Below are positions 1-8,402 of a stretch of 49,813 nucleotides of DNA, piece by piece (the stretch's first letter is position 1; every line of letters starts with the position of its first letter). This stretch comes from Streptomyces sp. MZ04 (lineage in GTDB: Bacteria; Actinomycetota; Actinomycetes; Streptomycetales; Streptomycetaceae). The DNA is taken from the NCBI RefSeq assembly GCF_004684775.1, contig NZ_SRIC01000029.1:1-49813 (forward strand). Reading direction: 5' to 3'. A program made the position numbers and the translations under genes. The notes below the pieces were generated by a model that worked only from the letters and a program-made list of their open reading frames with translations, made no database searches and was not told the DNA's origin.

Positions 1-2
1 AC

Positions 3-344
3 GAGGTCAAGCCGCAGGTCCACACGTGGACGTTCCCCGACGGCAAGGTCCTGATCGTGCTGTCCGAGGGGCGTCTGCTGAACCTGGGCAATGCGACGGG
101 TCACCCGTCGTTCGTGATGTCCAACTCCTTCGCGGACCAGACCCTGGCCCAGATCGAGCTGTTCACGAAGCAGGAGGAGTACCCGACCGATGTCTACGTG
201 CTTCCCAAGCACCTGGACGAGAAGGTCGCGCGTCTCCACCTGGACGCGCTGGGCGTGAAGCTCACGACGCTCCGCCCCGAGCAGGCGTCGTACATCGGCG
301 TCGAGGTCGAAGGCCCCTACAAGCCGGACCACTACCGCTACTGA
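3..344 (+). CDS. ahcY: S-adenosylhomocysteine hydrolase, C-terminal fragment
   Basis: The window opens inside this gene, so only the last 113 residues are present. The translation carries the family's conserved C-terminal region ([20 protein letters not shown]), followed by the terminal segment ending in KPDHYRY, which supplies the NAD-contacting lysine and tyrosine. The enzyme cleaves S-adenosylhomocysteine to adenosine and homocysteine and so relieves product inhibition of methyltransferases. It is normally a housekeeping gene in Streptomyces and probably marks the cluster edge. A supporting role for the cluster methyltransferase is possible but not shown. The frame is open from base 3 and stops at TGA 342-344. 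Confidence 0.93.
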   Translation, partial: EVKPQVHTWTFPDGKVLIVLSEGRLLNLGNATGHPSFVMSNSFADQTLAQIELFTKQEEYPTDVYVLPKHLDEKVARLHLDALGVKLTTLRPEQASYIGVEVEGPYKPDHYRY

Positions 345-366
345 CCGAACCCAGTAGGAGGAGCAG

Positions 367-504
367 GTGTACGAGATCACGGAGGAGAACAGCAGGCCAA
401 CGGACGAGCTGAAGGGCCCCTGCCCTTCCACCCCGCCCCTGCGGCTCGCCGGAATCGACGAGGACGAACAGTGGGAACCGCACCTCGTACGCGGCATCGA
501 CTGA
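367..504 (+). CDS. small acidic hypothetical protein (45 aa)
   Basis: A GTG start at 367 is preceded by a strong ribosome-binding site (AGGAGGAG, 354-363 region). The frame encodes 45 residues, rich in Glu and Asp with a CPSTPPLRLAG stretch, and ends DEDEQWEPHLVRGID. No membrane segment or known domain is visible. It sits 22 bp after the SAH hydrolase stop and could be co-transcribed with it. The assignment rests on the ribosome-binding site and codon use only. Confidence 0.5.
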   Translation: MYEITEENSRPTDELKGPCPSTPPLRLAGIDEDEQWEPHLVRGID

Positions 505-506
505 CG

Positions 507-547
507 TACCAGACCGGCGATACCAGACCGGCGATACCAGACCGGCG
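507..547 (+). repeat. 14-bp tandem repeat, three copies
   Basis: TACCAGACCGGCGA occurs at 507-520 and 521-534, and a third copy lacking the last base match lies at 535-547. It begins 3 bp after the stop of the preceding small gene. Function unknown; it may have arisen by replication slippage. Confidence 0.85.
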
Positions 548-599
548 GCTCGGTGGCGGCCATTCTCCACTGGGCCCCGAGCGGGCCTTGGGAGTCTGT

Positions 600-629
600 G
601 GAGGACGTCGCGAGGGAGGACGTCGCGAG
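600..629 (+). repeat. 15-bp direct duplication
   Basis: GGAGGACGTCGCGAG is present twice back to back (600-614 and 615-629), just upstream of the ribosome-binding region of the gene starting at 653. A polymorphic slippage tract or a paired protein-binding site are both possible. Confidence 0.8.
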
Positions 630-652
630 CGAAGGGGCAAAAGGGGACATCC

Positions 653-964
653 ATGAAACGGTTGCTGAAGGGCGGCCGGCGGGTGCTGGCGGACTATCTC
701 GTACGACGGCTCTGGCTGTCCCTGGTGGCCTTCGGCGCCGCGCACGATCCCTTCGTGCACCACGCCGGGAACCACGGGAACGAGGGGGACGACGCGCCGC
801 CGCGGCAGCAGCCCGGAGGACCGGCGCCCGCCCACCCCGAGCGCCTGCGCGAGGACGTACCGCTCTCCGACGAGGAGCTGCGGATCCTGCACGAGCTGTG
901 GCCGGCGTGCTACGCCGAACACCGGCCCTCCGACGGGCAGATGACGGCGGATGACAGTGGATGA
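653..964 (+). CDS. small hypothetical protein (DUF6059-like)
   Basis: 103 residues starting at an ATG preceded by a purine-rich AAAAGGGGA site. The N-terminus is basic and amphipathic (MKRLLKGGRRVLADYLVRRLW) with a short hydrophobic stretch, followed by a Gly/Pro-rich linker and a C-terminal segment beginning LSDEELRILHELW. This layout resembles the small DUF6059 proteins common in Streptomyces, but the match is from memory and not certain. The last residues (QMTADDSG) are read from a tandem repeat, so the C-terminus may be variable. Function unknown. Confidence 0.55.
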   Translation: MKRLLKGGRRVLADYLVRRLWLSLVAFGAAHDPFVHHAGNHGNEGDDAPPRQQPGGPAPAHPERLREDVPLSDEELRILHELWPACYAEHRPSDGQMTADDSG

Positions 965-990
965 CAGTGGATGACGGCGGATGACGGCGG
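941..990 (+). repeat. 10-bp tandem repeat, five copies
   Basis: Five contiguous units: ATGACGGCGG, ATGACAGTGG (twice), ATGACGGCGG (twice). The array covers the stop codon of the upstream small gene and ends about 40 bp before the convergent nitroreductase stop. The 10-bp period is close to one DNA helical turn. Confidence 0.9.
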
Positions 991-1030
991 ATGAGGTGCC
1001 GGCCGAGGTCGGCACCTGCCCGGACCGGCG

Positions 1031-1621
1031 TCAGACGGTCGTGACGACCTCGTCGAGGCCGAGGCGCGGGGCACGCTCGCCCCAGGCACCGGCGCCCGGC
1101 CTGCCGATGTTGACGACCAGCAGCGGAGTGTGGTCGTCGTCGAGGAACTCCGCCTGCACGCCCGGGTAGTCAAAGCCGTTCATCGGCCCGGCGGCAAGGC
1201 CGGCCGCGCGGACGCCGATGATGAAGTACGCGGCCTGCAGGACGCCGCTGAGCTGCGCCGACCGCTCGCGGACCGGACGCTCGGCGAAGAACACGTCCTT
1301 GGCCTGCGGGAAGTGCGGCAACAGCCTGGGCAGCTCCTCGTGGAACTCGTTGTCCGTGGACAGGATCGCCGTCAGCGGGGCGGCGGCGGTCTTGTCCTGG
1401 TTGGGCGGGGCCATGTGCTTGACCAGGCGCTCGCGGGCCTCGGGGGAGCGGACCAGGGTGATGCGCAGCGGCGACTGGTTGAAGGCGGTCGGGCCGTACT
1501 TCACCAGGTCGTAGATGGCCTGGATCTGCTCGTCGGTCACCGGCTCGTCGGTGAAGGTGTTCGGGGTGCGGGCCTCGCGGAACAGCAGGTCCTGGGCCGC
1601 GGGGTCAAGAGCGAGGGACAT
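1031..1621 (-). CDS. nitroreductase-family protein (malonic semialdehyde reductase/RutE-like)
   Basis: 196 residues from ATG at 1621, with AAAGG about 10 nt upstream. The sequence has the FMN-dependent nitroreductase pattern: FREARTPNTF near the N-terminus, YGPTAFNQSPLRI around residues 41-53, a central AQLSGVLQAAYFIIGVRAAGLAAGPM helix region and PLLVVNIGRPG near the C-terminus. RutE-type members reduce malonic semialdehyde and related enals or quinones with NADPH. It lies about 100 bp downstream of the acetoacetyl-CoA synthase gene on the same strand. Its substrate here is unknown; a quinone or naphthol intermediate is conceivable. An upstream TTG at 1630 is a less likely start. Confidence 0.8.
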   Translation of the reverse strand: MSLALDPAAQDLLFREARTPNTFTDEPVTDEQIQAIYDLVKYGPTAFNQSPLRITLVRSPEARERLVKHMAPPNQDKTAAAPLTAILSTDNEFHEELPRLLPHFPQAKDVFFAERPVRERSAQLSGVLQAAYFIIGVRAAGLAAGPMNGFDYPGVQAEFLDDDHTPLLVVNIGRPGAGAWGERAPRLGLDEVVTTV

Positions 1622-1635
1622 GGGGCGCAACCTTT

Positions 1636-1680
1636 TCGATGACTCGATGACTCACTGGTTCGATGACTCGATGGTTCGAT
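1636..1680 (+). repeat. 8-bp tandem repeat in the nitroreductase leader
   Basis: Units of TCGATGAC (1636-1643, 1644-1651, 1660-1667) alternate with variants TCACTGGT and TCGATGGT and end in TCGAT. The array lies immediately upstream of the nitroreductase start on the minus strand, so it would be part of its leader. Confidence 0.8.
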
Positions 1681-1722
1681 CAGAGGGGTCGGTCGTTTCC
1701 GCGGCGGCCCGAGGCCGCCCCG

Positions 1723-2736
1723 TCACCACTCGACCAGGGCGAAACTCGCGGCCATGCCACCGCCGAAGCCGGCCATGAGGATCAGCTCGCCCGGACGGAT
1801 GCCGTCCGCGCGGACGGCCGCGTCCAGGGTGATCGGGATGGAGGCGGCTCCCGTGTTGCCGTACTGCGTCACCGTGCGGTGCATGGTGGCGTGCGGCAGG
1901 CCCAGGTCCGTGAAGAGCTCGTCGAGCATGACGCCGTTGGCCTGGTGCGGGATGAAGTGGTCGATGTCGGTGGCCTCGACGCCGGCCTCGTGGAGGAATC
2001 CCTTGACCAGCTGCGGCAGTTGCTCCACGACGAAGCGGCGCACCTCTCGCCCGTCCATCGCGAAGTACTGCAGCCCGGCGTCCAGGCCTGCCTGGTCCAG
2101 GGGCTGCCGGCTGCCGCCCGCGGGCACCTGGATCAGGTCCGAGAGCTCGCCGAAGGTCTGCAGGGCGACATGCCGCACGACCGGGCCGCTGGTGGTCGGG
2201 CCGAGGACCATCGCGCCGGCCCCGTCGCCGAACAGGATCACCGTCTTGCGGTCGGCCGGGTTCAGGATGCGCGAATACACGTCCGCGCCGATGACCAGGG
2301 CGTAGCCGCCCCGGCGCAGGATGACGCTGCCGACCGCGGAGAGCGCGAACACCGTGCCGGAACAGACCGCGTTGACATCGAACGCCGCCGCGCCGGACGC
2401 GCCGAGGTTCTGCTGGACATAGGCCGCCGTCGGAGGCTGCGGCCGGTCCGGCGTGGACGTGGCGACCGCGATCACCGAAAGCTGCTCGGCGGTGATGCCG
2501 GCCGCCTTCATCGCCTCCCGGGCCGCGGCCGTGGCCAGGTCCGACGTGGCCTCGTCCAACTCGGCCCAGCGACGCTCGCGGATCGCGGTCTTGCGGGTGA
2601 TCCAGGCGTCGTCGACTCCGGCCGGCGCACCGACCTCGTCGTTCGAGACGATGCGCTGCGGCACATAGGCACCCGTACCGAGGATCCTGACGTCTCGTAT
2701 GGGGCTACCCGAACCGAGGATCGCTGAGTGACCCAT
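1723..2736 (-). CDS. nphT7: acetoacetyl-CoA synthase (KAS III-like, NphT7 type)
   Basis: 337 residues. The sequence closely follows NphT7 of the Streptomyces CL190 mevalonate cluster: GTGAYVPQRIVSNDEVGAPAG near the N-terminus, the catalytic cysteine in NAVCSGTVFAL (Cys125), the histidine in HFIPHQANG and the asparagine in YGNTGAASIP. NphT7 condenses acetyl-CoA with malonyl-CoA irreversibly to acetoacetyl-CoA, so it can replace thiolase at the entry to the mevalonate pathway. Its position downstream of HMG-CoA synthase supports this role. The ATG at 2736 has GGGGAGGG 9 nt upstream. A 20-bp perfect hairpin separates it from HMG-CoA synthase, so it may be expressed at a different level from the rest of the operon. 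Confidence 0.92.
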   Translation of the reverse strand: MGHSAILGSGSPIRDVRILGTGAYVPQRIVSNDEVGAPAGVDDAWITRKTAIRERRWAELDEATSDLATAAAREAMKAAGITAEQLSVIAVATSTPDRPQPPTAAYVQQNLGASGAAAFDVNAVCSGTVFALSAVGSVILRRGGYALVIGADVYSRILNPADRKTVILFGDGAGAMVLGPTTSGPVVRHVALQTFGELSDLIQVPAGGSRQPLDQAGLDAGLQYFAMDGREVRRFVVEQLPQLVKGFLHEAGVEATDIDHFIPHQANGVMLDELFTDLGLPHATMHRTVTQYGNTGAASIPITLDAAVRADGIRPGELILMAGFGGGMAASFALVEW

Positions 2737-2797
2737 GCGGATGCCCTCCCCTCACATGGTCGGTGAATGGCTGTGCGACCGCGGGTGCGGCCTGGAG

Positions 2798-2846
2798 GGG
2801 CCCGTACGCGGGCGGCCGCTGGGAGAGGCCGCCCGCGTACGGGCCC
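2798..2846 (-). terminator. long perfect hairpin between HMG-CoA synthase and acetoacetyl-CoA synthase
   Basis: A 20-bp arm at 2798-2817 (GGGCCCGTACGC...) pairs perfectly with 2827-2846 across a 9-nt loop. No U tract follows on the minus strand, as is usual for Streptomyces terminators. It could terminate, attenuate or stabilise the upstream mevalonate transcript. Confidence 0.7.
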
Positions 2847-2885
2847 GAAAGGCGCTTCGACGTGACGTGACGTGCCGGTGCGCGT

Positions 2886-4055
2886 CTAGCGCTTCTCGTA
2901 GACGCGCTTGTGGCCGCCGATCCCGGCCAGCCGGTACGGGCCCGTGGTCTGCGCCGGGTTGGTGTGCTCGCCGCCGTCGGCCGGCAGTTTGTGCTGGTGC
3001 AGGGAGCGGTAGTCGGCGTAGTCGACGGGCTTGCGCCGGTTGATCGCCTCGTGGTTCTCCTCGGTGCGCAGGTGCTTCTGGTACCCGGCTACGACGGTCC
3101 CCGCGAAGAACTCGGCGACGGACCCGGAGCCGTAGCTGAGGAAGCCGATGGACCGGCCGGTGAGGTCGTCGGCCTGGTCGAGCAGCGCGGCGAGGCCGAG
3201 GTAGATCGACGCGGTGTAGCTGTTGCCGATCACCCTGTTGTACGCGGTGGTCTGCCCGAGGGCGGCCTCGATGGCGCTCTGGTCGGTGTCGTAGCCGTTG
3301 AAGTTCAGCAGGTGCCGGTGGGCCTTGTACGCCATCTTCGTGAACGGCTGGTGGTAGCAGAACGCGGCGAACTCCTCCATCGAGCGGCCGCCCTGCTCCT
3401 GGTAGTCCTTCCACGTGCCCTCGACGGCCTGCAGGTAGGCGTTGATGGACTCCTGCCCGTCGACCAGCGCCTCGTCCCGGTAGTTCGGCCGCCAGAAGTC
3501 CATGACGTCGGCGGTGAACAGGCCGGACGGGTCCTCGATGCGCACCAGCGCGGGGTTCACGCTGACCAGCATGGCCACCGCCGCAGCACCCTGCGTGGCC
3601 TCGCCCGGGCTGTCCAGTTCGTACTTCGACACGTCGCTGGCGATCACCAGGACCTGCTGCGCGGGGTCGCGCTGGACCAGGCCGATGGCGAACTGCAGGG
3701 CCGCGGTCGCGCCGTAGCAGGCCTGCTTCAGCTCGACGACCCGGGTGGCCGACGAGAGCCCGATCAGCGAATGGACGTAGATACCGCCCGCCTTGGCCTG
3801 GTCGATCGACGACTCGGTCGCGAAGACGACCGTACGGATCCGGTCGGTGCCGTGCCGGGCGATGATCGGCGCGGCCGCCGCGGCACCCAGGGTGACGATG
3901 TCCTCGTCGGCGGCGGGCACGCTCATCGACTCCTGGCCGATGCCCGCGTGGTACTTGCCGATCTCGGTGCCGTTGTACTCGGCGAGCGCGGTGTGCGGCA
4001 GAACGAACTCAGTTGTCGCGAACGACAGATCGTGGATTCCTATGGAAATGGACAT
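2886..4055 (-). CDS. hmgS: hydroxymethylglutaryl-CoA synthase
   Basis: 389 residues, the usual bacterial length. It condenses acetoacetyl-CoA with acetyl-CoA to HMG-CoA. Visible catalytic residues are Glu81 in FATESSIDQAKA, Cys113 in ELKQACYGATAAL and His235 in FCYHQPFTKMAYKAH. It starts 3 bp after the HMG-CoA reductase stop, so the genes are almost certainly translated from one mRNA. Gene order (mevalonate kinase, decarboxylase, phosphomevalonate kinase, isomerase, reductase, synthase) is that of the Streptomyces CL190 cluster. Confidence 0.96.
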   Translation of the reverse strand: MSISIGIHDLSFATTEFVLPHTALAEYNGTEIGKYHAGIGQESMSVPAADEDIVTLGAAAAAPIIARHGTDRIRTVVFATESSIDQAKAGGIYVHSLIGLSSATRVVELKQACYGATAALQFAIGLVQRDPAQQVLVIASDVSKYELDSPGEATQGAAAVAMLVSVNPALVRIEDPSGLFTADVMDFWRPNYRDEALVDGQESINAYLQAVEGTWKDYQEQGGRSMEEFAAFCYHQPFTKMAYKAHRHLLNFNGYDTDQSAIEAALGQTTAYNRVIGNSYTASIYLGLAALLDQADDLTGRSIGFLSYGSGSVAEFFAGTVVAGYQKHLRTEENHEAINRRKPVDYADYRSLHQHKLPADGGEHTNPAQTTGPYRLAGIGGHKRVYEKR

Positions 4056-4058
4056 GCC

Positions 4059-5120
4059 CTATGCACCAACCTTTGCGGAGTTGTTGTCGCGTTCCAGCTG
4101 GACGTGCGCACGCATGAGTTCGCCGGGGTTCGTCTGCGCCGCGAGCAGGGAGAGTTCACCGCACAGCACGGTCGACGCGGCGATGACGGCGAGCCGGCGG
4201 GCGTTCTCCCCGGGCTCCCGGTCGTCCCGGCAGCCGAGCCGGGTCAGGTTCGTCTCCACGAAGCCGAGGCCCTTGCCGTTGCCGACCGTGCCCACGATCA
4301 GGTTCGGCAGGGTGCAGGCGAAGTACAGGTCGCCGTCGCGGTCCTCGGCCAGCACGACGCCCTGGGAGCCCTCGACGATGTTGGCCGCGTCCTGGCCGGT
4401 CGCCAGATAGAACCCGAGCAGCATGTTCGCGAAGTGGGCGTTGGCCGAGCGGATGCCGCCGGCGAGCAGGGTGCCGAGCATGTTCTTGCGGATGTTCAGC
4501 TCGACGACCTTGGCGGCCGTCGTGTGCAGGACGTTCTCGACCACGTCGCGCGGTATGAGCAGCTCGGTGACGACGTTCTTGCCGCGGCCGAGGATGCCGT
4601 TGATCGCGGTGGCCTTCTTGTCCGTGCAGTAGTTGCCGGAGATCGAGCCGTAGGAGATGCCCGGGATTGTCTTCAGCAGGTGCCCCAGGAGCGCGTCCGA
4701 GGCGAGGGTGGCCATGTTGTGGCCGGAGGCGTCGCCGGTGGAGAACTCGAAGCGGATGAACAGCAGGTGGGCGTTGATCTCGTGCCGGATGTTGATCAGC
4801 TGGGCGAACCTGCTGCAGCCGCGCACCACTTCGCGCAGCTCGTCGATGCGCGCGTGGATGTCCTGCGCGGCCGTGTACGCGGTCTGCGCGTCGGTCGCCT
4901 CGACAAGCACCGAACGCGTCATGCGCTCATCCACGAGGGTGGCGACGATGCCCTTCTCGGCCAGCATGGAGACCTTCGCGCCCCGGCCCACCGACGGCCA
5001 CAGCGGCGACTCGTAGGTGGCCAGCGGCACGTGGATCTCGGTCTCGGCTACGTTCCCGGAAATGCGAAGGGGTCCCACCCAGCGCATCGGGACCCCGGCT
5101 ATGGCGTGCGTGTCGGTCAT
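4059..5120 (-). CDS. hmgR: hydroxymethylglutaryl-CoA reductase (class I type)
   Basis: 353 residues. It reduces HMG-CoA to mevalonate with NADPH, the committed step of the pathway. Hallmarks are ASGHNMATLASDA, the lysine in NYCTDKKATAINGI, GQDAANIVEGSQG and the glycine-rich GTVGNGKGLGF. The lack of a membrane anchor is typical of Streptomyces enzymes. The ATG at 5120 overlaps the isomerase TGA by ATGA, indicating translational coupling. A longer open frame continues upstream but is only a shadow of the isomerase gene. Confidence 0.95.
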   Translation of the reverse strand: MTDTHAIAGVPMRWVGPLRISGNVAETEIHVPLATYESPLWPSVGRGAKVSMLAEKGIVATLVDERMTRSVLVEATDAQTAYTAAQDIHARIDELREVVRGCSRFAQLINIRHEINAHLLFIRFEFSTGDASGHNMATLASDALLGHLLKTIPGISYGSISGNYCTDKKATAINGILGRGKNVVTELLIPRDVVENVLHTTAAKVVELNIRKNMLGTLLAGGIRSANAHFANMLLGFYLATGQDAANIVEGSQGVVLAEDRDGDLYFACTLPNLIVGTVGNGKGLGFVETNLTRLGCRDDREPGENARRLAVIAASTVLCGELSLLAAQTNPGELMRAHVQLERDNNSAKVGA

Positions 5121-6208
5121 CGTGTGCTTCCCGTCGTCTCGCGGAAGGTCTCGGTGGAGCTGGAACGCCGGGCGAGCGGGCCCGTCTCGATGCCCCGGTC
5201 GGCGCAGAAGGTCCGCAGCGAGCCGTGGATCAGCAGATCGCAGTTGCGCAGGTCGGCGGGGGTGCGGGCGCCGAGCATCGTCTGCAGCGCCGCCAACTGG
5301 TCGAGCCAGGTGGTGAGCTGGGCGACCAGCGCGTCCACGCCGCCGTCGAGCAGGGTGCGCAGGAATCCGCCGGACGCGCCGACGCCGCGGGCACCGAGCG
5401 CCAGGGCGCGGGCGACGTCGAGCGGGGAGCGGACGCCGCCGGAGGCGAGCAGGGGCAGGTCGACGCCCTGCGCGTCCAGCAGACAGGCGGGGGCGGACTG
5501 GCCCCAGCCGTGCAGGAAGTCGTACTCGCCCAGCTCCCGGCGGCCGTTCTCGATCCGGGCGAAGTCCGTGCCGCCGCGGCCGCTGACGTCGGCCACGGCC
5601 ACCCCGAGGTCCTTCAGCGCCAGGACGGTCTGCCGGCTGAGGCCGTTGCCGACCTCCTTGACGATCACGGGGATGTCGACGGCCGCCGCGATCTTCTCGA
5701 TCTGGCCGGGCCAGGAGGCGAACGACCGGTCGCCCTCCGGCATCGCCGTCTCCTGCGCGGTGTTGATGTGGATCTGCAGGGCGTTGGCCTGGATGAGGTC
5801 GATGGCGCGCCATACGTTGTCGACCGTCGCGTTCGCGTTGACGTTGCCGATGACGAACCCGTCCGGGTTCTGCTCGCGCAGCACGCTGAACGTGCCGGCG
5901 CACGAGGGGTCCTTGAAGTAGGCGTTCATGGATCCCGAGGCGATCGGCACCCCGGTCTCCCGGGCGGCGATGGCCAGGTCCCGGTTGATGACACCGGTCT
6001 TGACGCTGCCGCCCGTCATCGCGTTGATGTAGAGCGGCACCGGCCAGGAGATACCGGCGAAGGCCGTGGCCAGGGACACGTCCGGGCGGTCGATGCCGGC
6101 CAGGGCGTGGTGGACGAACGACACCTCTTCGAACTGGTTGATCCCGCGGAGTGTGTCCTGCTGCTCGATGGCGAGCCGGACATGGTCGTCCTTGCGTGAA
6201 GCGCTCAT
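5117..6208 (-). CDS. fni: isopentenyl-diphosphate isomerase, type 2 (FMN-dependent)
   Basis: 363 residues from ATG 6208. It interconverts IPP and DMAPP using FMN and NADPH. The TIM-barrel signature motifs are visible: SRKDDHVRLA at the N-terminus, YINAMTGGS, HINTAQE, VIVKEVGNGLS, DVSGRGGTDFARIE and LLASGGVRSPLDVARALALGA. An upstream in-frame extension to 6268 exists, but ATG 6208 overlaps the phosphomevalonate kinase stop (ATGA) and has GAGG upstream, and MSASRKDDH matches the usual N-terminus. DMAPP from this step can feed the aromatic prenyltransferases and GPP formation. Confidence 0.95.
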   Translation of the reverse strand: MSASRKDDHVRLAIEQQDTLRGINQFEEVSFVHHALAGIDRPDVSLATAFAGISWPVPLYINAMTGGSVKTGVINRDLAIAARETGVPIASGSMNAYFKDPSCAGTFSVLREQNPDGFVIGNVNANATVDNVWRAIDLIQANALQIHINTAQETAMPEGDRSFASWPGQIEKIAAAVDIPVIVKEVGNGLSRQTVLALKDLGVAVADVSGRGGTDFARIENGRRELGEYDFLHGWGQSAPACLLDAQGVDLPLLASGGVRSPLDVARALALGARGVGASGGFLRTLLDGGVDALVAQLTTWLDQLAALQTMLGARTPADLRNCDLLIHGSLRTFCADRGIETGPLARRSSSTETFRETTGSTR

Positions 6209-7344
6209 TCCTCGATCCCTTCCAGGGCGGGACGAATGGGCAGGGGTAACACCCCGGCCGTGGCCCACCGTTGCCGTACGTGAGAGATGTCGCCGGACGC
6301 CTTGGCGTCCAGCAGGGCGATACCGCAGTCACCGCCCCCTGCCCCGGAGGGCTTGGCCGCGCCGCCGACGGCCTCGGCGGCAGCGCAGAGCCGCGTCAGT
6401 TTGGTGGTGAAGATGCCGAGCCCGACCTCGTCGTCCAGGCGGGCCAACTCGTGGCGGGCCGCGCGGATCTGGTCGAGCAGCCCCTGCCGGTCGCCGGCTT
6501 CGAAGGCGGTGACCGCGGCGCGTACCAGGCCGTTGCTGGTCTCGACGAACTTCTGGTGCGATGCGCTGCCCCGCCAGGTCTTGCGGTGCAGGTCGGACAC
6601 GAGGGACGCGGTGGACGCGGGTTCTCCGGTCCAGCCGACCTCCAGGGACAGGCCGTCGGGCGCGGGCAGCCTGCGTACCTCGTGCCCCGGCCAGGGTGCG
6701 CCGATCGTCCGGTCGACGCCGACGCGCCGGGCCAGGTCGAGCACGAAGGCCCGGTCGGGCGCCTGGTAGGCGATCCAGCCGCCCCAGGTGCTCGCGGCGA
6801 GGTCGCCGCCGGAGCCCTTGGGGTCGATCCGCGCCGTGGCGAGCAGGGCGAGGCGGTAGCGTTCGTCGGCCGAGAGCTCGAGTCCGCCGAAGGCGGCCAC
6901 GGCGTCGACGGCCGCCACGGTCACCGCGCCGCTGGAGCCGAGACCGTACTTCCTGCCGTTGTCGTGGAGCCCGCTGCTGACCGAGACGCCCAGCGCGGGC
7001 AGGGGCAGTCCGCGTTCGGTGAGCAGCCCGCCCACGGTCTCGATCGCCGACACCACATGGGCAAGGGCGCCGCGCACCCGCCCCTCCTCGTCCGCGCCGC
7101 ACAGGACGAGCCGGCCCTCGTGCCAGCGCCAGGGCACGTCCTGCGGGCCGAGGTCGGTGGAGATCATCACGGCGGCACCGTCGGAGCCGGCGTCGGTGTC
7201 GATGCCGGACACCGTGACGGTGATGTAGCGGTCGACGGCCACCAGGATCGCCGGGTTGCCCGGATCCACCACCGCGTACTCACCCGCGACGAACAGCTTG
7301 CCCGCCGCGCGGCGCACCACCGTGCGTTGCGGCGGCGGCCTCAT
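6205..7344 (-). CDS. mvaK2: phosphomevalonate kinase (GHMP family)
   Basis: 379 residues from ATG 7344. It phosphorylates mevalonate 5-phosphate. The GHMP signatures are present: AAGKLFVAGEYAVVDPGNPA at the N-terminus, the ATP-binding loop KYGLGSSGAVTVAAV and a C-terminal KPSGAGGGDCGIALL. ATG 7344 overlaps the decarboxylase TGA by ATGA. The open frame runs further upstream, but that part is out-of-frame translation of the decarboxylase gene. Confidence 0.94.
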   Translation of the reverse strand: MRPPPQRTVVRRAAGKLFVAGEYAVVDPGNPAILVAVDRYITVTVSGIDTDAGSDGAAVMISTDLGPQDVPWRWHEGRLVLCGADEEGRVRGALAHVVSAIETVGGLLTERGLPLPALGVSVSSGLHDNGRKYGLGSSGAVTVAAVDAVAAFGGLELSADERYRLALLATARIDPKGSGGDLAASTWGGWIAYQAPDRAFVLDLARRVGVDRTIGAPWPGHEVRRLPAPDGLSLEVGWTGEPASTASLVSDLHRKTWRGSASHQKFVETSNGLVRAAVTAFEAGDRQGLLDQIRAARHELARLDDEVGLGIFTTKLTRLCAAAEAVGGAAKPSGAGGGDCGIALLDAKASGDISHVRQRWATAGVLPLPIRPALEGIEE

Positions 7345-8402
7345 CGTCCGCCCTCGTCTCGTCCGCCCTCGTCGAGCAGCCGGGCCCCGGGCCCCGGACC
7401 CGCGACGAGCACCGTGCCGTCGGGGACCGCGTCGCGGACGGCATCGGCCACCCGCTCGGCGTCCGCGCGGCGGCACAGCACCTTCACGTTGGGACCGGCG
7501 TCCATCGTGGCGTAGGCCGGGACCGCGTCCTTCCTGAGCTGGAGGACGCGGTCGAGCACGGTGACCGAGGCCGGCGACAGGTAGCGCACGGCGGGCCGCG
7601 CCGCCAGCATCGTCGCGTGCATGCCGAGCGCGTTGCGCTCGGCGATCTCGCCGACCGCCTCGAGGTCGCCGCGGCCGAGCGCCGCCCGCATGTCCGTCAG
7701 GTCGTCCTTGCTGGAGGCGGCCCAAGGCCGGTACAGCGGCGAGGTGTCGACGGTGCGGCGCATGGCCTCCCGGCTGGAGACGTCCTTGGGCCCGGCGTTG
7801 ACCACGGCGATGACCAGTGCCGGGTCGATGTCCGCCGTGGGCACCGGCTCGGCGTGGGAGGCGAGGTCCGCCTCCGCGTCCGTGGCGTCCGCGGGGCCCG
7901 CGTACCAGGTGGCGAAGCCGCCGAAGACGGACCGCGAGGCCGACCCGGAGCCGCGCCGCGCGAGGCGGGACAGCGCGGTGGCGTCGAGGTCGAGTCCGTA
8001 CGCGGCCGCCGCGGCGACGGCGAGTGCGGCGAACCCGCTGGCGGAGGAGGCGAGGCCCGCCCCGGTGGGCACCGTGTTGCGGGTGTCGACGACGGCCCGG
8101 AGCGGCAGCCCGGACAACTCCCGCACCAGGTCAAGGAAGGCGGTGATGCGGCGGCCCGCCTCGCCGGTGGCGACCTCGCCGTTGAGCGTCACCTCGTCGT
8201 GCCCGGCGTCGGGGTCGATCCGGACCCGGGTGGTCGTCGGGAAGACGTCCAGGGTCATGGACAGGCTGTCGGTCCAGGGCACGATCAGGCGTTCGTCGCG
8301 CTTGCCCCAGTACTTGACCAGGGCGATGTTCGGGTGCGCGACCGCGGTGGCGGTGTCCTGCTCCAACGGCCGCAGCACGGTGGTCGGTTGGTCACGGCGC
8401 AT
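7341..8402 (-). CDS. mvaD: diphosphomevalonate decarboxylase
   Basis: 353 residues. It performs ATP-dependent decarboxylation of mevalonate 5-diphosphate to IPP. Features include HPNIALVKYWGKRDE at the N-terminus, TDSLSMTLD, the phosphate loop PTGAGLASSASGFAALAVA and SRSVFGGFATW. The C-terminus ends in a short DEGGRDEGGR duplication. The start codon lies 11 bp inside the mevalonate kinase gene. Confidence 0.95.
   Translation of the reverse strand: MRRDQPTTVLRPLEQDTATAVAHPNIALVKYWGKRDERLIVPWTDSLSMTLDVFPTTTRVRIDPDAGHDEVTLNGEVATGEAGRRITAFLDLVRELSGLPLRAVVDTRNTVPTGAGLASSASGFAALAVAAAAAYGLDLDATALSRLARRGSGSASRSVFGGFATWYAGPADATDAEADLASHAEPVPTADIDPALVIAVVNAGPKDVSSREAMRRTVDTSPLYRPWAASSKDDLTDMRAALGRGDLEAVGEIAERNALGMHATMLAARPAVRYLSPASVTVLDRVLQLRKDAVPAYATMDAGPNVKVLCRRADAERVADAVRDAVPDGTVLVAGPGPGARLLDEGGRDEGGR

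Noticed and set aside
2910..5921. Plus-strand open frame of about 1000 codons across the mevalonate genes
   Set aside because: It is antisense to HMG-CoA synthase, reductase and isomerase, all with clear motifs. Long antisense frames are a by-product of high third-position GC.
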